DNA from: DATJBF01 sp035516795
GTDB lineage: Bacteria; Verrucomicrobiota; Verrucomicrobiia; Palsa-1439
DNA: 64,000 nucleotides
Assembly (NCBI GenBank): GCA_035516795.1
Contig: DATIZX010000074.1
Coordinates: forward strand, 1 to 64,000
Direction of reading: 5' to 3'
Positions 16,927 to 25,525 of this stretch are shown here, in pieces; position 1 is the stretch's first letter; each line of letters starts with the position of its first letter. The notes beneath the pieces were generated by a model, which did not search any database, was not told the origin of the DNA, and was given only the letters and a program-made list of their open reading frames with translations. The translations under genes were made by a program, and so were the position numbers.

Positions 16927-17688
16927 ATGAAACCCGCTACGCTCCGCTTCTCTGGACACGTTGAGAACTATATCAAGTACCGACCGGGTTATCCCCAGGG
17001 CGTACTGGAAACGCTTTCTCAAGAGTGGGGATTGACTGGCGCGTCGATCATTGCCGACATGGGCTCGGGGACGGGCATTCTCAGCGAGGTGTTCCTGAAA
17101 AATGGCAATCGGGTTTTTGGCGTCGAGCCGAATCACGAAATGCGCGAGGCGGCCGAACGGCTGCTCCGACATTATCGAAATTTCACCAGCGTTAAGGGCA
17201 CCGCCGAAGCCAGCACGCTGGCGGATCGAGCAGTGGATTTTGTCACTGCGGGCCAAGCGTTTCATTGGTTTGACCGCAACCAAGCCCGGAAGGAGTTTTC
17301 CCGGATTCTCAAGCCAAACGGCTGGGTGGTCTTGATCTGGAACGAACGGCTGACGGATACTTCACCTTTCCTTCGTGGATATGAAGAGCTTCTCCAAAAA
17401 TACGGCACCGATTACGCGGCGGTCGATCACCGCCAAGTGGATTCGGACATTATCAAGGCATTTTTCGCACCGCGCCCGTTCACGTTGAGGCAATTTGAGA
17501 ACCGGCAGGTCTGCGATTTTGACGGAGCCAAAGGACGACTCTTGTCATCGTCGTACACCCCCGAACCGGGCGATCCGCACTACGAGCCGATGCTCGAGGC
17601 TTTGCGAACGATTTTTGAAAAGTTTCAAAGTGATGGAAGAGTCACCTTCGATTACGCGACGCAGATGTATTGCGGCCAACTGACCTAG
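16927..17688 (+). CDS. Class I SAM-dependent methyltransferase
   Basis: This 253-residue protein has a methyltransferase-11/25 fold. Motif I is ADMGSGTGILSEVF (about 44-57), the acidic end of strand 2 is FGVEPNHEM, and motif IV is TAGQAFHWFD (about 108-117). The FHWFD form is shared with trans-aconitate- and biotin-type small-molecule methyltransferases, but the substrate is not known. ATG 16927 begins just before the family start (RFSGHVENYIKYRPGYP). It converges with the TPR gene after 4 bp. Confidence 0.85.
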   Translation: MKPATLRFSGHVENYIKYRPGYPQGVLETLSQEWGLTGASIIADMGSGTGILSEVFLKNGNRVFGVEPNHEMREAAERLLRHYRNFTSVKGTAEASTLADRAVDFVTAGQAFHWFDRNQARKEFSRILKPNGWVVLIWNERLTDTSPFLRGYEELLQKYGTDYAAVDHRQVDSDIIKAFFAPRPFTLRQFENRQVCDFDGAKGRLLSSSYTPEPGDPHYEPMLEALRTIFEKFQSDGRVTFDYATQMYCGQLT

Positions 17689-17692
17689 CCGA

Positions 17693-18295
17693 TCAATCCG
17701 GCATTCTGTAGCGTGATGGACGGATCGGAATCTTCTCCGGGGTTACGGGCAATAATGTTTCCCCTTTTGCCAAACGTTCCAACGCGGCGATGCGTTCTTC
17801 GGCCAATTTCGCCTGTTTCGAGTCTGGAATCTTCTCGCGCAATTGCTTCATCACTTCGAGTGCTCGGACAACGTCGTGCAACCTGTGCTGGTAAAGGTCG
17901 GCCAAACGTCCAGCGGCAAGAGCCAGTGAATCTTGCCCACTGGCCTTATCGAACGCTGACAGAAGTTCCTGCTCCGCCAGGTTTGTATCGTTCAGTTGCG
18001 TCAATGCCAAATCCGCTATGCGCAAATGGGGATAAATGTCGTCGGGATGCTGGGTGATTACCTGGCGATATTCTTCGACTGCTTCAGCATATTTCCCCTT
18101 CTGCGCACAGGCCTCAGCCAAGCTGTACTCGGGCATGACGCCAAAGCTGTCGTCATTCTGCAAAAAGAGCCTGGAGACCCCGCCGCCGAGCCGGTGGATC
18201 AGGGGAAGCCCGACCGTGAAGAACAGTATGATTCCCGCCAGCGCGACCAACCCGGCAACGATCGCCCCCTGGCCGAACCCCATGACGTAATTCAT
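17693..18295 (-). CDS. TPR-repeat protein with N-terminal membrane anchor
   Basis: This 200-residue protein has one membrane helix at residues 10-33 and then about three tetratricopeptide-like helical pairs (AEACAQKGKYAEAVEEYRQVITQHPDD, RIADLALTQLNDTNLAEQELLSAF, GRLADLYQHRLHDVVRALEVMKQL). Such proteins are scaffolds. It starts 20 bp after tatD on the same strand and is probably co-transcribed with it. No specific partner can be named. Confidence 0.82.
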   Translation of the reverse strand: MNYVMGFGQGAIVAGLVALAGIILFFTVGLPLIHRLGGGVSRLFLQNDDSFGVMPEYSLAEACAQKGKYAEAVEEYRQVITQHPDDIYPHLRIADLALTQLNDTNLAEQELLSAFDKASGQDSLALAAGRLADLYQHRLHDVVRALEVMKQLREKIPDSKQAKLAEERIAALERLAKGETLLPVTPEKIPIRPSRYRMPD

Positions 18296-18314
18296 ACCGC
18301 GAGTAAAGCAGGTT

Positions 18315-19109
18315 TTATCCCAGCCGAAAGAGGCGTTGTGCGTTGGCTGTTGTCACCCGCGCGACCTCTTCTATACTAACGCTTTTCACCTGCGCCAAGA
18401 CTTCGGCAATCAACGGTACGTAGGCCGGTTCGTTGCGCTTGCCGCGGTGCGGCACGGGGGCGAGATACGGCGCATCCGTTTCGAGCATCACAGAATCGAG
18501 TGAGACTTTCTTCGCGACAGCCCGCAAGCGCTCGGCGTTCTTGAAGGTCAGGATACCCGTATAGCTGATGAGCAAACCGATTTCGATGCAGTCGAACGCA
18601 AACTTGTCGTCACCCGAGAAGCAGTGCATCACGCCCCACGGTCGCCAATTTTTCGACAAACTGGCGGCGTGCGCCTGCAGGATTTCGAAAATGTCCGCTT
18701 CCGCCGCACGGTTATGAATGACGACCGGCAGGTGCCGTTCCCTCGCCAACTCAAGCTGCGCCCAAAACAAGTCCTTTTGCTGCTGGCGTAAGGCTGCGTC
18801 TTGTTTTGCCTCACGATAATAATCCAATCCCGTTTCGCCAATCGCCACCACTTTGGACTCGATCGTTAGCGCGGCGAGTTCCTTCATATCGCACAATGAG
18901 ACACTAGGAATTTCGCCGGGATGCAGGCCCACCGCAGCGAACACGGAATCGAATTGTCGCGTGATTTCCAGTGTTTTGCGTGCGTCCTCGAGTGTCGTGG
19001 AAATGCTGACGATCTGCTCGACGCCGGCGGCCTGCGCGCGGCTGACAACTGAGGTCAGGTCGCTGGCCAAGTCGGCATAACAAAGATGCGCGTGAGTGTC
19101 GATCAGCAT
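18315..19109 (-). CDS. tatD: TatD-family metal-dependent deoxyribonuclease
   Basis: This 264-residue TIM-barrel hydrolase has metal ligands in the opening LIDTHAHL (H6, H8), E in GETGLDYY, H in VIHNRAA, H in HCFSG and D in LETDAPYL. TatD enzymes have 3'-5' exonuclease activity and are linked to DNA repair and turnover. ATG 19109 gives the standard MLIDTHAH start; the in-frame upstream extension has no family match. Confidence 0.92.
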   Translation of the reverse strand: MLIDTHAHLCYADLASDLTSVVSRAQAAGVEQIVSISTTLEDARKTLEITRQFDSVFAAVGLHPGEIPSVSLCDMKELAALTIESKVVAIGETGLDYYREAKQDAALRQQQKDLFWAQLELARERHLPVVIHNRAAEADIFEILQAHAASLSKNWRPWGVMHCFSGDDKFAFDCIEIGLLISYTGILTFKNAERLRAVAKKVSLDSVMLETDAPYLAPVPHRGKRNEPAYVPLIAEVLAQVKSVSIEEVARVTTANAQRLFRLG

Positions 19110-19263
19110 GGAATCTGTTGATTTACCTATCATATTTCCGCCTGAGGAGACAGAGAGCAGTTTGCATCGCCCCGTGCGAATTAAGCTCGCATATCTTGCT
19201 TGCAATCGAGTTGCGAGCCGTTTAGGAACACTGGCCGCTGAAACTTTTGGGAGCGTGACTCAA

Positions 19264-19560
19264 ATGCAATCGGATATTCTGCAGAACTTGTACGTGTTTT
19301 TGCTGGCGACGTTTCTGGGCCTGGAAGTGATCCGGCACGTCTCGCCGCTGTTGCACACGCCATTGATGTCTCTGACCAACGCGATCTCGGCCATCGCCGT
19401 CGTCGGCTCGATCGTCATCGCCGGTGAACAGAAGACGAACCTGAGCGCCGTGCTCGGGACGGTCGCGGTGGCCGCCTCCATGACCAACATCGTGGGCGGC
19501 TACCTGATCACCTATCGCATGCTGGTCATGTTCAAAAAACGCGGGCCGAAAAAAAGCTGA
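19264..19560 (+). CDS. pntAB: NAD(P) transhydrogenase subunit alpha part 2 (membrane)
   Basis: This 98-residue membrane part of the proton-translocating transhydrogenase alpha chain has three helices (residues 7-25, 35-52 and 61-85). The segment NAISAIAVVGSIVIAG is the family hallmark. It works with PntB and the soluble NAD(H)-binding PntAA to drive NADPH formation with the proton gradient. The PntAA gene, normally directly upstream, is not here: the upstream neighbour is tatD in the opposite direction. The complex must use a PntAA encoded elsewhere. Confidence 0.9.
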   Translation: MQSDILQNLYVFLLATFLGLEVIRHVSPLLHTPLMSLTNAISAIAVVGSIVIAGEQKTNLSAVLGTVAVAASMTNIVGGYLITYRMLVMFKKRGPKKS

Positions 19561-19587
19561 GATGAACATTCGAAAGCGACTTGTTTT

Positions 19588-19693
19588 TGTAGGGCGCGAA
19601 TGCCCGTGCGTCGTTTCACGGGTTTCGCGCCAATGGGAGTTCCTGTCACGCGAAGCGGCGCGATACCTAAACGTCAGGCAATCGCGCCCTACA
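19588..19693. repeat. TGTAGGGCGCGAAT-type palindromic element between pntAB and pntB
   Basis: It begins tgtagggcgcgaatgccc and ends caatcgcgccctaca, with inverted ends. The same ends recur in the long repeats at 30.5 and 31.4-31.7 kb (ggcattcgcgccctacaat). Confidence 0.75.
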
Positions 19694-19737
19694 ATTGTTC
19701 TTCGTTACGCGGACCAACCATTTGAAACCACCTGCTT

Positions 19738-21135
19738 ATGGAACATCTGATCCAACTCGCCTACATGGCGGCCGCCGTGTGTTTCATCCTCGCGCTGCGC
19801 TGGATGAGCGCGGTGCCCACCGCCCGCCGTGGTGTCATCATCGGCACGCTCGGCATGCTGCTGGCCGTCATCGGTACGTTGATGTTGCTCGGGCCCGAGG
19901 CGCAAGCCCGCGGGTGGTTCGACACCTATCGGTGGATCCTGATTGCGTTTGTGATCGGCACCATCATCGGCGTGCCGATGGCCATGATGCCGATGACCGC
20001 CGTGCCGCAACGGACGGCCTTGTCGCACGCGTTTGGCGCGCTGGCCGCCGCGCTCGTCGGAACGGCGGAGTTTTACCTGCGACAGGGTAAACTCGACCAT
20101 TTCACCATGACGGCCCTTGGCGTGGAAGTGCTGCTGGGATTCCTGACGTTTACCGCGAGCTTGATGGCCACCGGCAAACTCCAGGAAGTCCTCCCGACGC
20201 GACCGATCACCTATCGCGGCCAGAACTTTGTGAATTTCGCGTTGCTCGGAACGGCGGCAGTGATCACCGTTTTGCTCATCGTTGATCCCAGCAAAACGCA
20301 CCTGTTCCCCATTATGGCGGTGTTGGCGCTCATCTTCGGCGTCCTGCTGATCATTCCCATCGGCGGCGCCGATATGCCGACCGTGATCTCGCTCTTGAAC
20401 TCGTACGCCGGCTTGTCGGCTTGCGCGATGGGGTTCGTGCTCAACAACAAACTGCTTATCATCGCCGGCGCGCTCGATGGCTCCTCGGGATTCATCCTCT
20501 CCATCATCATGTGCAAAGCGATGAACCGGTCGTTTACGAACGTCCTGTTCGGCGCGTTCGGCCAGGTGCAGGTCGCCGGTGCGGTGCAGGAGCAAAGGCC
20601 CGTGCGCAGCGCGGTGCCCGAAGAAGCCGCGGCATTGCTGGAATCGGCCGGCTCGGTGATGATCGTCCCCGGCTACGGCATGGCGGTCGCGCAGGCGCAG
20701 CATAGCGTCCGTGAATTGTTCGAGGCGCTGACCAAGAAAGGTGTGGACGTTCGTTTCGCCATTCACCCCGTTGCGGGACGCATGCCCGGCCACATGAACG
20801 TGTTGCTGGCCGAAGCCGACATCCCGTATGACAAACTGCTGGAGATGGAAGATGCCAACAGCGAAATGCCACGGGTCGATGTCGCGTTGATCATCGGCGC
20901 CAACGACGTGACCAATCCCGCCGCGCGCACCAACAAGGCCAGCCCCATCTACGGCATGCCCATCCTCGACGTCGACAAAGCGCGGACCGTCATGGTCATC
21001 AAACGCAGCATGAACCCTGGTTTCGCCGGCATCGACAACGAGTTGTATTACATGGACAAGACGCTGATGCTCTTCGGCGACGCGAAAGGTTTCACCACGC
21101 AATTGGTCAAGCAACTCTCCGCCAACGGATCGTAG
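19738..21135 (+). CDS. pntB: NAD(P) transhydrogenase subunit beta
   Basis: This 465-residue protein has an N-terminal membrane domain of about nine helices and a C-terminal NADP(H)-binding domain III. Domain III motifs are GYGMAVAQAQHSVREL, RFAIHPVAGRMPGHMNVLLAEA, ANDVTNPAA and KRSMNPGFAGIDNELY. It forms the proton channel and NADP site of the transhydrogenase. It is separated from pntAB by a 177-bp gap holding a palindromic repeat. Confidence 0.94.
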   Translation: MEHLIQLAYMAAAVCFILALRWMSAVPTARRGVIIGTLGMLLAVIGTLMLLGPEAQARGWFDTYRWILIAFVIGTIIGVPMAMMPMTAVPQRTALSHAFGALAAALVGTAEFYLRQGKLDHFTMTALGVEVLLGFLTFTASLMATGKLQEVLPTRPITYRGQNFVNFALLGTAAVITVLLIVDPSKTHLFPIMAVLALIFGVLLIIPIGGADMPTVISLLNSYAGLSACAMGFVLNNKLLIIAGALDGSSGFILSIIMCKAMNRSFTNVLFGAFGQVQVAGAVQEQRPVRSAVPEEAAALLESAGSVMIVPGYGMAVAQAQHSVRELFEALTKKGVDVRFAIHPVAGRMPGHMNVLLAEADIPYDKLLEMEDANSEMPRVDVALIIGANDVTNPAARTNKASPIYGMPILDVDKARTVMVIKRSMNPGFAGIDNELYYMDKTLMLFGDAKGFTTQLVKQLSANGS

Positions 21136-21356
21136 TCCCTATTTTGTAGCGGCGGTCTGGGACCGCCGATCTTGATGGCGCAAGCGTCTCGCTTGTAATC
21201 GCGAATACATTGCTAGTGGCCTTGCCCGGCGCATCTGATGTCTCCACTCCCACCGTGTTTGTGCAAAACTGAATTCGTCGTCACTTCGCCGCCGTCGGGG
21301 CAGTGAATACAGAATAACGAGGGCCTGTTGCCCAGATCGAATCCCGTCAAATCTGG

Positions 21357-21431
21357 TGTAGCGGCGCTTCTGTGAAGCGCCGAATTCCTTCGTGAAATGA
21401 ACAACCCGCGCTTCGCAGAAGCGCGGCTACA
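21357..21431. repeat. TGTAG...CTACA palindromic element
   Basis: It begins tgtagcggcgcttctgtgaagcgcc and ends gcgcttcgcagaagcgcggctaca, so it is two hairpins with inverted outer ends. It is flanked by long inverted arms at 21321-21334 and 21447-21460. Confidence 0.8.
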
Positions 21432-21542
21432 ACAGGAAATGGCATTTGGGCAACAGGCCCACGAGATTTGACTCCGGTCTTACGGATTCCACAGATGATG
21501 GCAATTTCGCGGACGACATAGCGCGTTCCATCGTGCATGCGC

Positions 21543-21899
21543 CGTACGGAAGCGATTACATCAATTGCGGGACAATGCACGCTCGATGCGGATGCGTGTC
21601 AATCGATGGCGGGACCGTGACAATCGATGGCGGGAGCATCTAAATCGCACGCGAAAACGTGTAAATCAGTCGCGGGAGCATGTAATTCGCATGCGGAGAC
21701 GTGAAAATCGCATGCGGAAGCATGAAAATCACTCGCGGGAAGCTCACAATCGCATGCGGAAGCGTGAAAATCGTATGCGGAAGCACGCAAATCGAGTGCG
21801 GAAGCGTGAAAATCGGGTGCGGGAGCACGTAAATCGAATGCGGAACGGTGCAATTCGAATGCGGGAACGTGTCGATTTCACGCGGAAGCATCACAAAAC
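21543..21899. repeat. 21-bp tandem minisatellite, 17 units
   Basis: Seventeen units of exactly 21 bp run without a gap in register. A typical unit is atgcggaagcgtgaaaatcg plus one base; the most constant part is the central gcgg(g/a)a and the terminal aatcg. Units diverge at up to about eight positions, most at the edges of the array. On the plus strand one frame reads as a heptad like MRKRENR; on the minus strand frames read like FHASACD or FTLPHAI. Confidence 0.92.
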
Positions 21900-21927
21900 A
21901 AGAGGCTTGTGACATATTCCGACGTTC

Positions 21928-21986
21928 TGTAGCCGCAGGCTTTACGCCTGCGTCCGACCCGCGCAGCCGTAAAGGCTGCGGCTACA
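21928..21986. repeat. TGTAG...CTACA palindromic element
   Basis: It is made of tgtagccgcaggctttacgcctgcg plus cgcagccgtaaaggctgcggctaca, and is one of the cleanest copies of the family. Confidence 0.85.
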
Positions 21987-22201
21987 TACGGCGTTTCCCG
22001 ATCCCCGCGCAGACAACGCCCGCAAGCGGGACGCTTCGCGCCACCGATACGACTCCCTGGGGCTAGCCATTTCAATCACGATCGAGTCGCGCTAGAAATT
22101 GAGGCTTAAGAAATCCTCGTCCCCTGCCGATAACGCAACTAAGGGGATCGAAAGTCGATCAGGGGAAGCATTCGAAAAATGAGACTAGGAGGAATCCGAT
22201 C

Positions 22202-22945
22202 ATGAATGATCAATCCGCAGTTCGTCTGGATATGTTTGTTCGGGTAGACAGTTTTGGGCGGGCCCACGCCGCCGATAGCAGCAGCACGGACGCCCCGCAG
22301 CACCTGGACAACCTCGGCAGAATCATCGCCGAGCTTGGCAAGGCGAAAGCCGGCCAGGCCCACGGCAGCACTGAAGCCAAAGAAGTCCTGCTCGATGCCT
22401 TGCGCCTCGACGTGCAAAACGTCAGCCGCACCGCGGCAGCGCTGGCGCAGGATAACCCCGGGTTTGAGAAGTTGTTCCGAGCGCCGACCCATTCCAATCC
22501 GGCGGCGATCCTCACCGCCGCCGACACCATCATCGCCAATCTGGTGGACACCGCCGATGATGACGCCAATGCGAAGGGCGTGAAAGCGAAACGTCGCGCC
22601 CGATTCATCGCCAACGGTTTGCCCGAGAACTTCGCGGATCTACTGGTGCAAGATCGCAACGCGATTGATATTGCCCAAGCCGAAGAGCACAAAGCCGACT
22701 CGGAGGGCGTTCGCAACACGGCGCTGATTGGGCGTCTGATTGGTGAAGGGATGAAAGAGATTCACTATCTCGATGCCATCTATCACAACATTTACACCCG
22801 CAATCCCGAGAAGATGCGGGCGTGGCTGAGCGCGAGCCATGTGGAACGGGTGGCCCATCACAAAAAGGACAACGGCGCGACGCCCGAGCCAGCCGTACCG
22901 GAATCGGAACTGACGCCGGAATCTTCACCCGTCCCGTCGAAATAG
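22202..22945 (+). CDS. Conserved hypothetical protein
   Basis: This 247-residue soluble, mainly helical protein has no signal peptide. Its middle part (FEKLFRAPTHSNPAAILTAADTIIANLVD) and C-terminal part (GRLIGEGMKEIHYLDAIYHNIYTRNPEKMRAWLSASHVER) look like conserved blocks, and the last 25 residues are a proline/glutamate-rich tail. A strong Shine-Dalgarno AGGAGGAA lies 7-8 bases before ATG. I do not recognise the family. Blocks of repeats flank it on both sides. Confidence 0.75.
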   Translation: MNDQSAVRLDMFVRVDSFGRAHAADSSSTDAPQHLDNLGRIIAELGKAKAGQAHGSTEAKEVLLDALRLDVQNVSRTAAALAQDNPGFEKLFRAPTHSNPAAILTAADTIIANLVDTADDDANAKGVKAKRRARFIANGLPENFADLLVQDRNAIDIAQAEEHKADSEGVRNTALIGRLIGEGMKEIHYLDAIYHNIYTRNPEKMRAWLSASHVERVAHHKKDNGATPEPAVPESELTPESSPVPSK

Positions 22946-23429
22946 CGGTTGTTGTAGCGGCGGCCCATGACCGTCGTCCGTTCCTGGTAGCGAGCGTCCC
23001 TGCTTGCGGTCGTTTGCAGGCCGCGGCAGGGACGCGCTGCGCCCCGTCCGCAGGTAGCCTTCGGATTGTAGGTAGCCTTCGGATTGTAGGGCGGGCACGC
23101 CTGAAAGGTTGCCCGCCGCAGGAAAGCGTCCGCCAGACCGCCGTCCGTTCCTGGTAGCGCGAGCGTCCCTGCTTGCGGTCGTCTCACCCGTTTATCCTTT
23201 CCTTCTCCACCGCGGCGGCTTCAATCGGGGTTCACGCGGATGGTGTTTGCAAGGACGAGCGCTGTAGATGGGCGCTGGCAAAACTGTAGGCGCAGGCTTC
23301 AGCCTGCGGGGAAGCTCGCACCAGGGAATTCGTTTCTGCCAAATGTCGTAAGGGCTTTCCCTTAGATTCATTCCGCTTGAGTGAAGCTCCGCATTGAGAT
23401 ACAAACAGCGTCGCGGGGAGAATCTTCTT
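22946..23429. other. Gene-free stretch with nested repeats
   Basis: The stretch has a diverged palindromic element block at 22953-23186. A segment of about 40 bp (ccgtccgttcctggtagcg...gcggtcgt) appears twice, near 22974 and 23143, and an 18-bp unit aggtagccttcggattgt is repeated directly in tandem near 23052-23087. A half palindrome gcaggcttcagcctgc lies at about 23291-23306. No gene is supported. Confidence 0.7.
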
Positions 23430-23642
23430 ATGGCGCGACCGAAGACGGAGAAGCGAGCAAACGGCGGGGCCAATCTCGGATTTGAGCAGACGCTCTGGCA
23501 AGCTGTGGACAAGCTGCGCGGGCACATGGACGCTTTTCTGGGGTGTCATCCTGAGCTAGTCGAAGGACCTCCGACTTCAGGCGCCGACAGTATTCATCGC
23601 CACCTGCACAAACATCTCAACTCACTTCAACAAACGGCATGA
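23430..23642 (+). pseudogene. hsdM 5' remnant forming a 70-residue leader ORF
   Basis: The first about 35 codons (23430-23534) match the N-terminus of type I restriction-modification DNA methyltransferase subunit HsdM: NGGANLGFEQTLWQAVDKLRGHMDA. The match then stops at the junction with a dispersed repeat (tgtcatcctgagctagtcgaagg, 23544-23566), and the frame continues through unrelated sequence to a TGA at 23640. That TGA overlaps the ATG of the next gene (ATGA). The hsdM start codon and its GGGGAG ribosome site are intact, so the ORF may be translated as a leader for the large operon downstream. No methyltransferase catalytic motif remains. Confidence 0.7.
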
Positions 23643-25525
23643 AACCCGAAGTCTGCGATATTGCCATTCTAACCGTGCTAGGCATTGAACTCGATGCGAT
23701 GTTGGCGGCGTTTGGCGTTTTGGACGAGACGGCTTTGATTTTAAGTGGTCGAAAATACTGGAAGGTAAAAATTAACTCACCACAGGAGGGACGAAATCTC
23801 GATGTGGTAATTGGTTTCTGTGCAAACGCAGGAACGGTTAGCGCAGCTTTGCGCACTGTCCGTCTTCTGCAAGACTTTTCTCCCGCGCTACTCATACTTG
23901 CTGGCATCGCTGCAGGGCACAAGAAGTCATATAAGTTGGGTGACGTGGTCTATGGTAAAAAAATCGCTGATCTTTCCATGGCGCAGGCGGAAAACGGAAA
24001 GATCGTGGTTCGTGCAAGCATTCCTGATTGGTCTGCTGAAGTGGCCCAGCTTGTCGGCTCCTTCACCCCGAAGCAAGGGGCGTTGAAAGACAAGACCGAC
24101 GAAATACTCGTCAAACTGGGGAAATCATTGGTGCCTCCTACACGTGCGAAGCATCTGGCTCGTTTCAAGAAGGAAGTATCGCCCTCTCCCAAAGTACGCG
24201 ACTGTGTGATCGGTTCGGGAAATCTTCTTGTGCGAGATGGGAAGAAGTTCGTCGAATATCAGAAGATCCAACCTCAGATAAAGGCGATTGAGATGGAAGC
24301 GGCTGGTATGGTTCACGCCGTTCTAGATGGTCATAAAGAGAAGTCTTGGCTGGTTGTTCGAGGGATTTCTGATTTTGGAGATTTCGATAAAGACAAATTC
24401 ATGGACATGCAGCCATATGCCGCCGCTTCGGCTGCAGCATACGTGCGATTATTTGCTGAAGGAGGGTATAATCGACGGATTCTCGTCGGTGACTCCCCGA
24501 CACCGCCCTCGACTTCTCCGTCACCTACAGTTCCAACAGCCACATACCAGCCGAGTTTGGCGGTACTTTCGTCCGGAACAGCTTCCTCCCCGAGCGCTGC
24601 CAGCGGGAACAAGCTTGATCAGGAATTGGAGAGAATCCGAGCTGATTGGATTAAAAACCCTAAGGCAGTTGGAATGGACCGCGCCCGGTCTCTTCGCACG
24701 CATGCATATTGGGCCAGTGCGTTGCCAGAAGCTCAAGCGCGTGTCATTCGCTTCGAAGCCGAATTGGCCATGTCTAGCAATCAGGAGATCACTGTAATTC
24801 AGCAGCTTCTGAGCGAAGCCGAGCAGGTAGCTGGCCCCAGCGCTTTCTTTGAAGCGCGCCTTTTGGCAACACAGGGAAATCTCCAAGGGGCAATTGCTAG
24901 GCTTGACTCGCCAAAGACGCTTCAAGAGTGGAATCTGATGATGGCTCTGTTGCTTGAATCCGAGCAGCCTGAGGCTATGGAGCAACAGTTCGGTAATCCC
25001 CCGGATGGAGTTGGTCCTGACAGCGAATCCCACCGCCTGCACGCTCTAGCTTGCATTATGAACAAGCAAATTGAAGCGGCGAAGACTGCCTTGGAAAAGG
25101 CGCAGTTGAAACGCCCGGACGCGTTTGGAATCCGCCTTGCAGCTGCGTTGATAGATTATTATCAAGCGCTTTCTACAGCGGCACCCAGCGCAGCGTTCCG
25201 GCTCAAACCACTGCCTGTCCCACTGGCTTTCGTAAAACGTGATTCTGATAGTCTCTCCGCACTTGATCGAGCGGAGAGGGAATTCTCGCAACTAGTCACT
25301 CTATTGCCCGAAGGCGGCCTGCATCGCGAGCTAGAAATCTGGCGCCTCGCTGCGCTGGCAAATCATACAAACAAGCCTAATGAAGCTTTGCAGCAATGTC
25401 TAGCGATCCTCGCCAAGTCGCCGACCGACCCATTGACGCTTCAATGGGCCTTTGAGCGAGGTTACAATGCGAATTCATCTCAAAGTATTAGTGCTCTAGC
25501 CGCGGAGTTGGATATCAAGCTATGA
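23639..25525 (+). CDS. Nucleosidase (PNP/MTAN-like) fused to helical repeat domain
   Basis: This 628-residue protein has residues 1-275 as a phosphorylase-superfamily nucleosidase fold: DIAILTVLGIELDAM at the start, LAGIAAGHKKSYKLGDVVYG (88-106), IEMEAAG with the ribose-binding methionine-glutamate pair (217-223) and VRGISDFGD with the catalytic-type Asp245. A Pro/Ser/Thr-rich linker (about 285-325) leads to a TPR-like helical region (326-628). PNP-fold domains fused to sensor modules degrade ATP or other nucleotides in several phage-defence systems. That role here is inferred. It lacks its own ribosome site, starts within the hsdM remnant's stop and ends in an ATGA overlap with the next gene. 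Confidence 0.82.
   Translation: MKPEVCDIAILTVLGIELDAMLAAFGVLDETALILSGRKYWKVKINSPQEGRNLDVVIGFCANAGTVSAALRTVRLLQDFSPALLILAGIAAGHKKSYKLGDVVYGKKIADLSMAQAENGKIVVRASIPDWSAEVAQLVGSFTPKQGALKDKTDEILVKLGKSLVPPTRAKHLARFKKEVSPSPKVRDCVIGSGNLLVRDGKKFVEYQKIQPQIKAIEMEAAGMVHAVLDGHKEKSWLVVRGISDFGDFDKDKFMDMQPYAAASAAAYVRLFAEGGYNRRILVGDSPTPPSTSPSPTVPTATYQPSLAVLSSGTASSPSAASGNKLDQELERIRADWIKNPKAVGMDRARSLRTHAYWASALPEAQARVIRFEAELAMSSNQEITVIQQLLSEAEQVAGPSAFFEARLLATQGNLQGAIARLDSPKTLQEWNLMMALLLESEQPEAMEQQFGNPPDGVGPDSESHRLHALACIMNKQIEAAKTALEKAQLKRPDAFGIRLAAALIDYYQALSTAAPSAAFRLKPLPVPLAFVKRDSDSLSALDRAEREFSQLVTLLPEGGLHRELEIWRLAALANHTNKPNEALQQCLAILAKSPTDPLTLQWAFERGYNANSSQSISALAAELDIKL

Larger units (their letters stand above)
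21136..22201. other. Gene-free stretch with repeats and 21-bp minisatellite
   Basis: No protein gene is supported over about 1.06 kb. It contains palindromic elements at 21145-21197, 21357-21431 and 21928-21986, a crossed pair of inverted arms around the second of these, and a 17-unit 21-bp tandem array. Because 21 is divisible by three, several frames stay open across the array. These open frames are not good evidence for a protein. Confidence 0.75.

Noticed and set aside
21543..21899. CRISPR array
   Set aside because: The units are contiguous with no spacers and diverge strongly; no cas genes are near.
21565..21912. Possible coiled or heptad-repeat protein over the minisatellite
   Set aside because: The 21-bp unit keeps several frames open automatically; no ribosome site, start conservation or codon bias supports a protein.
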